Origin: Pseudomonas syringae | GTDB lineage: Bacteria > Pseudomonadota > Gammaproteobacteria > Pseudomonadales > Pseudomonadaceae | NCBI RefSeq assembly: GCF_001698815.1 | Contig: NZ_LGSI01000060.1 | Coordinates: 10,877 to 64,751 of the forward strand | Length of the DNA: 53,875 nucleotides | Reading direction: 5' to 3' | Made by a program: the position numbers and the translations under genes | The notes under the pieces: model-generated | The model's database searches: none | Told to the model about the DNA's origin: nothing | Seen by the model: only the letters and a program-made list of their open reading frames with translations | In this document: positions 49,950 through 53,875 of the stretch, in pieces | Layout of the letters: each line of letters begins with the position of its first letter | Numbering within the stretch: the stretch's first letter is position 1

Positions 49950-50444
49950 TCAGTGTTCAAGGGTCTGCTGTGCGTTATCGAGTGCGCGGGAGACAAAGGT
50001 CTTGAGCAGTTCTGCCGAACGCGCCTTCATGTCCATGCCGACGTCGTTCTGTTTGGCCCGCAGTTTGTTGGCCAACATCTGCGCCCCATCGCCGGAGTTC
50101 AGGCCACGCAGCTCTTCGGCAGTAAAAAACTGTGCGTAAGCGGCGGCCAGATTGCGATCCCATTGCGCTTGATATTCTGGTTGCAGGCGCTCCAGCTCAC
50201 TCTTGACCAGCGCCTGTGCCTGGGTTTTGCCGATGGCCTCGACAATACTGGCGAACGTTGCCGTGCGCGAGGCCACTTGATAACCCAGCCAGCCCAGGCT
50301 GTCGCCCAGATGTCGATCCTGGACGAAGGCTTGCGCGCTGTCATCCACCTCGGACGCGTACGCCTCGCGCGATGCATCAGGAAGTACGAACGCCAGCAGC
50401 GCAAACAGCATGTTCAAGGCAGCGAGCGAGCTGCGAAACGTCAT
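49950..50444 (-). CDS. Secreted DUF2059-like protein
   Basis: A 164-residue protein with a signal peptide (MTFRSSLAALNMLFALLAF, cleavage near AYASEV). FFTAEELRGLNSGDGAQML is the recognisable DUF2059-type segment. GGGAGG precedes ATG 50444, which I take over an upstream in-frame ATG lacking one. Function unknown. Confidence 0.75.
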   Translation of the reverse strand: MTFRSSLAALNMLFALLAFVLPDASREAYASEVDDSAQAFVQDRHLGDSLGWLGYQVASRTATFASIVEAIGKTQAQALVKSELERLQPEYQAQWDRNLAAAYAQFFTAEELRGLNSGDGAQMLANKLRAKQNDVGMDMKARSAELLKTFVSRALDNAQQTLEH

Positions 50445-50539
50445 GAGGCCTCCCGGTGAAAAATCCTTGCACGCTGTGAACTTAGCAGTCGAAGCGGCCT
50501 TGCACAGCCCGGCGGTCGTAACCGAACCGTTTAGTGACG

Positions 50540-51082
50540 CTAACAGGAACGCCCGGCTAGCCATTGCTTGCGGGTCATGCGGTAAATCCTGACGCCTAAT
50601 CGATGGTACTGGCTGTAGACGAAATCCCTGAAGCCGACTTTATTGATGACTCTTACCGAGGCGACATTGGCAGGCTGGACGATGGCAATGATCGAATCCA
50701 GCCTCAGGTTTTCGAAGCCGTAGGCCAGGGTCGCCATCGCAGCTTCGGTGCCCAGCCCGCGGTCCCAGAATGCCGGGGCAAGGCGATAGCCAATTTCCAC
50801 TTCGTCGGCGCGATCCACCTCTTCGCGGTTGAGTGCGCAAAACCCGGCCAGCAGACCGCTTGACACCTCGATCACTGCCCAAGGCCCAAAGCCGTCAGCC
50901 ACGTAGCAACGATTCGCCCACTCCACGAACTCGGTCGTGGCCTGCTCGCTCAGCGGACCACGCACTGAAAAGCGCATCACCTCAGGGTCACCCAGAATCG
51001 CCGCCAGGGCGGGAATATCGGCGAGACTCAGCTCGCGCAGCGTCAATCGCTCGGTGTGCAGAATGACGCGCGGTTCGCTCAT
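50540..51082 (-). CDS. GNAT acetyltransferase (RimJ/RimL type)
   Basis: A 180-residue enzyme: TERLTLRELSLADIPALAAILGD, IGYRLAPAFWDRGLGTEA and FENLRLDSIIAIVQPANVASVRVINKVGF are RimL-like, with the Q/R-x-x-G-x-G/A acetyl-CoA loop in DRGLGTEA. Probable protein or small-molecule N-acetyltransferase. A GTG start at 51091 is closer to a GAGG but gives a tight spacing. Confidence 0.83.
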   Translation of the reverse strand: MSEPRVILHTERLTLRELSLADIPALAAILGDPEVMRFSVRGPLSEQATTEFVEWANRCYVADGFGPWAVIEVSSGLLAGFCALNREEVDRADEVEIGYRLAPAFWDRGLGTEAAMATLAYGFENLRLDSIIAIVQPANVASVRVINKVGFRDFVYSQYHRLGVRIYRMTRKQWLAGRSC

Positions 51083-51104
51083 GAGTGGCACTTATCCTCT
51101 GCTG

Positions 51105-52118
51105 TCAAAGACTGCTGCTGACCTTGGTGGCCACATCCGCCGGCACCCAAGCCTTCCAGACTTCGGGATGCTCCTTGAGGAATGCCTGCGCGACGGCCTT
51201 GGGATCAAGGCGTTTTTCACTCATCTGGCCCAGCGTCTGGTTAAGCAAGTCGATTGGCAGATCAACTTTCTCGAAGAACGCCACTAGCTCCGGGTACTGT
51301 TTGTGGAACTCGGCCGACACACCAATGCTCAAGTGCGGCTCCAGTGAACGGGTGCCCCTGGGATTGGGATTGCTGGCATCGGCCAGGGTTTTCCAGGCTT
51401 CGGCATCAAATGGCGGCTCGTCGAGCTTGATCAGTTTGAAGCGCCCCAACAACGGGGTCGGCGACCAGTAATAGAACAATACGGGTTTGCCACGATGGAT
51501 CGACGAACTGATCTCGGCGTCCAGTGCCGCACCGGAGCCGGTGCGGAAATTGACGAACGTGTCGTTCAGGCCGTAGGCCTTGAGCTTCTGGGTGTTGACG
51601 ATCTCGGAAGTCCAGCCGGTCGGACTGTTGAGGAAGCGACCTTTATCCGGCTGTTCGGGGTCCTTGAACAGGTCTTTGTAACGCGGCAGGTCGGCGACCG
51701 ACTTGAGGTCCGGCGCCAACGGTTTGATACCTTTGGCGGGATCACCCTTGATCACGAACTCCGGCACCCACCAACCCTCGGTGGCGCCTTTGACGATATT
51801 GCCCAGGCCGAACACCTTGCCTTCGGACTCAGCCTTGACCCACGCAGGGCTGCGCCCGGCCCATTCCTCACCGACGACCTGAACGTCATTTTTGGCCAGT
51901 GCGGCCTCCAGACTCACGGTGCTGCCCGGCAGCGTATCAGTGGGATAGCCATAGCCTTTTTCCACGATAGTGCGCAGCACCTGGGTAATCAGGCTACCGC
52001 TTTCCCAAGTGAGGTCGCCGAAATGAATCGTTGCGGTTTTGTCCGCCGCAGAAGCGGGTTGAGCGAGCAGGCCCAGCGCCAATAGCGAGCAGCCCAGCAG
52101 GGTTTTTATGGATGTCAT
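51105..52118 (-). CDS. Glycine-betaine/choline-type ABC substrate-binding protein
   Basis: A 337-residue periplasmic protein with signal peptide (cleavage near ASAADK). TIHFGDLTWESGSLITQVLRTIVEKGYGY, VGEEWAGRSPAWVKAE and GKPVLFYYWSPTPLLGRF are OpuAC/ProX features, including aromatic residues of the quaternary-amine box. No permease or ATPase gene is next to it in this window, so it is an orphan binding protein. AGAGG stands before the ATG. Confidence 0.88.
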   Translation of the reverse strand: MTSIKTLLGCSLLALGLLAQPASAADKTATIHFGDLTWESGSLITQVLRTIVEKGYGYPTDTLPGSTVSLEAALAKNDVQVVGEEWAGRSPAWVKAESEGKVFGLGNIVKGATEGWWVPEFVIKGDPAKGIKPLAPDLKSVADLPRYKDLFKDPEQPDKGRFLNSPTGWTSEIVNTQKLKAYGLNDTFVNFRTGSGAALDAEISSSIHRGKPVLFYYWSPTPLLGRFKLIKLDEPPFDAEAWKTLADASNPNPRGTRSLEPHLSIGVSAEFHKQYPELVAFFEKVDLPIDLLNQTLGQMSEKRLDPKAVAQAFLKEHPEVWKAWVPADVATKVSSSL

Positions 52119-52237
52119 GATCACCTCTAGGTGGCGGGTTATGGGATGCCGTGATCAGCTCGCCCGGAAGTCAGTTAGGTTGTGTTGGTAAAAGGTATCG
52201 ACAGCGCTGACTACAGATTAGTTGTGCGCCAACACGA

Positions 52238-53029
52238 TCAGCAGCGCAGCCATGGCAAACCCGACTCACGGGCTTGATGCTCGTAGTCGAGTAAAACCTG
52301 GTAATCCGCTGCGCTGGCGCTCAGCACTTCACGAATCGCCAATACCTGGGCAACGTCAGGCAAATCAGCCAGCGCCTGATTCATCGCGGCGCGAATATGC
52401 TCCGCCTGCACAGCATTCACCCCCAACGCGGTGATGTAAGGCAGGCACGGGCTGACCGCGCTGCGCGCCAGAATCCTCAGGCCGGAAAGCTCTTCGCCGG
52501 AGTCGCGAGCCATATAGTCGTGGGTCACGCTGTCGATGGCGGCGAGATCGCCGCGCCCCTCTTTGAGCCAGCGCAAACTGTGGCGATGGCCACCGGTAGC
52601 AGAAACGCGCGCGAAGAAGCGGCCGTCTTGCTGCAAGGGCGCGATCTGATGCCGCAACAGGTTCATGCCGGAGTTGGAATCTTCACTGTTGATCAGCCCG
52701 TGGCTGTCGCGAAACTCCACCAGCCGGGTGCGCGGATCGTCGGCACGCACCATCAGCAGGCTGCAGTGGTTGCCCTCGGCGCTGTGGGGTAATTCATAGA
52801 CCGGGCGACCGATCAGCCGCACCTTGTCGCGCAGCAGGGTCATCAAAGGATAGCCACAGGTCTGGGCCAGCAGCAGTTGCGGCGACAACCACAGTTGTGG
52901 CAATTCAAGCTCGTCTGGCAGACGATCCGCATTCAGCAACTGAACAATGCGCGCCAGCCAGGTTTCACTGGCCTGCTGGACGCGAACGGGCGCGGTGTAC
53001 ATCGATAACTGGGCGAAACCCTGGATCAT
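52238..53029 (-). CDS. PhnD-like type 2 periplasmic-binding-fold protein, no signal peptide
   Basis: A 263-residue protein with SPQLLLAQTCGYPLMTLLRD, RLVEFRDSHGLINSEDSNSGMNLLRHQIAP and GDLAAIDSVTHDYMAR, the PhnD/phosphate-phosphonate binding-protein pattern. No signal peptide is visible, so it may act in the cytoplasm or be misannotated at the start; an upstream TTG frame adds nothing secretory. Orphan, no transporter partner. Confidence 0.75.
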   Translation of the reverse strand: MIQGFAQLSMYTAPVRVQQASETWLARIVQLLNADRLPDELELPQLWLSPQLLLAQTCGYPLMTLLRDKVRLIGRPVYELPHSAEGNHCSLLMVRADDPRTRLVEFRDSHGLINSEDSNSGMNLLRHQIAPLQQDGRFFARVSATGGHRHSLRWLKEGRGDLAAIDSVTHDYMARDSGEELSGLRILARSAVSPCLPYITALGVNAVQAEHIRAAMNQALADLPDVAQVLAIREVLSASAADYQVLLDYEHQARESGLPWLRC

Positions 53030-53068
53030 GCGCTGACTCGGAGAAGGCGTTAGCGGCCAACAATAGAT

Positions 53069-53100
53069 CAAAAAAATGGAGCCTGTACAGGCTCCATCTT
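53069..53100 (-). terminator. Terminator of the small lysine-rich gene
   Basis: ATGGAGCCTGTACAGGCTCCAT is a perfect 22-base palindrome, followed on the minus strand by seven Ts. It lies 20 bases beyond the stop at 53117. Confidence 0.85.
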
Positions 53101-53116
53101 TTGTAACTCTGATAGA

Positions 53117-53233
53117 TCAGTGACCGAAAAGCCCGGTATCGGATTTCTTGGCTTTTTTGTCGGCGCGCTTTTCATCGAGGGTCTTCGTCGGTTTTTTCTT
53201 CGCGGCTTTCTTTGAATCCATGCCTTTGCTCAT
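53117..53233 (-). CDS. Small lysine-rich protein
   Basis: A 38-residue frame MSKGMDSKKAAKKKPTKTLD... ending SDTGLFGH with a TGGAG ribosome site ten bases upstream and its own terminator. I recall similar short, basic proteins in other pseudomonads. Function unknown; the charge would suit nucleic-acid binding. Confidence 0.7.
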   Translation of the reverse strand: MSKGMDSKKAAKKKPTKTLDEKRADKKAKKSDTGLFGH

Positions 53234-53362
53234 GATGCGTGCTCCAGATGAAGGATCTGACCTTAGTTATACACCTATGCCGGACGCGCCGCGCCGTTTA
53301 AGCCGCTGTATCATGCGCCGCCAGACCAATCTCGCGATCACCTGTGGAGCCCACGCATCGCC

Positions 53363-53776
53363 ATGCCCGACATTGAATGTTCGATCCTGCCGCCAGACTG
53401 CCTGCCATTGCTGGACAAGTTCTATCGCGAGCACCGCTCGAGCATGCGCGCGTCCAGCAGCGCACAGGCGTGGATCGCGAAACAGCAGGAAATCCTCGGC
53501 GCGTTGTCCCTCACGCCCGTCGCTGGCGGTCACTGGCTGACCGGGCTGTTCGTCGCGCCGCAATCGCGCAGCCAAGGGATCGCCAGCCAGTTGATGGACC
53601 ACGCCTTGCGCCCGTTGACCGAACCGGTGTGGCTGTTTTGCCATCCGGATTTGCAGGGATTCTACGAAGATTCGGGATTCAACCCGGCCGGCGCGCTGCC
53701 CCAATCGCTGGGCGAGAAACTGATGCGTTATGGACGCAACAAGACATTGGTGGCGTTGGTGCGGGACGGTGATTGA
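53363..53776 (+). CDS. GNAT acetyltransferase
   Basis: A 137-residue enzyme with LTGLFVAPQSRSQGIASQLMDHAL (acetyl-CoA loop) and FYEDSGFNPAG near the end. Substrate unknown. It is divergent from the small lysine-rich gene. Confidence 0.82.
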   Translation: MPDIECSILPPDCLPLLDKFYREHRSSMRASSSAQAWIAKQQEILGALSLTPVAGGHWLTGLFVAPQSRSQGIASQLMDHALRPLTEPVWLFCHPDLQGFYEDSGFNPAGALPQSLGEKLMRYGRNKTLVALVRDGD

Positions 53777-53791
53777 AACGCGTCACAATCC

Positions 53792-53875
53792 CGTTGGAGC
53801 GAGGATTGCCCGCGAAGAGGCCGGGACATTCAACCCTTCTTCGGTGCCTGAAAGACCGATTCGCGGGCAAGCCTC
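53792..53875. repeat. REP doublet cut by the window end
   Basis: GTTGGAGCGAGGATTGCCCG at 53792 with the start of an inverted partner (CGCGGGCAAGCCTC) at the window edge. Confidence 0.8.

Overview
The window is chromosomal DNA of a Pseudomonas, most likely of the P. fluorescens group. I infer this from the high-GC backbone, from proteins I recognise as pseudomonad (DctA, PhoP/PhoQ, PcpS, two-ATP-cone NrdA, NrdB), and from many short palindromic REP elements of pseudomonad type. The order dctA, phoPQ, pcpS, sensor/regulator pair, nrdA, nrdB resembles, from memory, the P. aeruginosa chromosome, so the first 17.5 kb looks like core backbone.

Layout. 0-5 kb: a truncated CaiB/BaiF CoA-transferase, dctA with a sigma-54 promoter, and phoPQ. 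5-11 kb: a small secreted protein behind a PhoP-like box, a frameshifted dienelactone hydrolase, pcpS, a 140-bp MITE-like element, and an RR-HK-fhuF siderophore-reductase cluster. 11-17.5 kb: nrdA and nrdB, each preceded by NrdR-like boxes and separated by a YhfG/Fic toxin-antitoxin pair. 17.5-18.6 kb: an acetyltransferase gene lying between nrdB and a second, about 94% identical copy of the nrdB 3' end with a similar terminator.

18.6-25.7 kb is a visibly AT-richer island that I regard as the most interesting part. It holds dcm-NTase-DUF262 as one transcription unit, a divergent vsr, and a translationally coupled pair made of a receiver-domain protein and a 730-residue protein with two GHKL ATPase modules (a GHL/MORC-like N-terminus and a histidine-kinase-like C-terminus). 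This is probably a modification/defence locus with built-in two-component signalling; I cannot match it to a named system. It continues into accessory genes at 26-29.3 kb: a BRO-N protein, a membrane-anchored Mrr-type nuclease and a YhcG-type PD-(D/E)XK nuclease.

29.4-53.9 kb is ordinary accessory/metabolic pseudomonad DNA: LysE-type exporters, LysR and AraC regulators, MFS carriers, an AdrA-like diguanylate cyclase, an ECF42-type sigma factor with its DGPF/NTF2/VOC operon and a matching promoter, a PACE pump, a PepSY protein, a PQQ sugar dehydrogenase, an AlkD-like repair protein, a DapF-like protein lacking both catalytic cysteines, a yeast-type cytosine deaminase, a betaine-type binding protein and three further small or acetyltransferase genes. 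REP doublets occupy most of the longer gaps, and two of them lie inside recent tandem duplications of 170 and 183 bp. I saw no rRNA, tRNA, CRISPR array or integrase gene.
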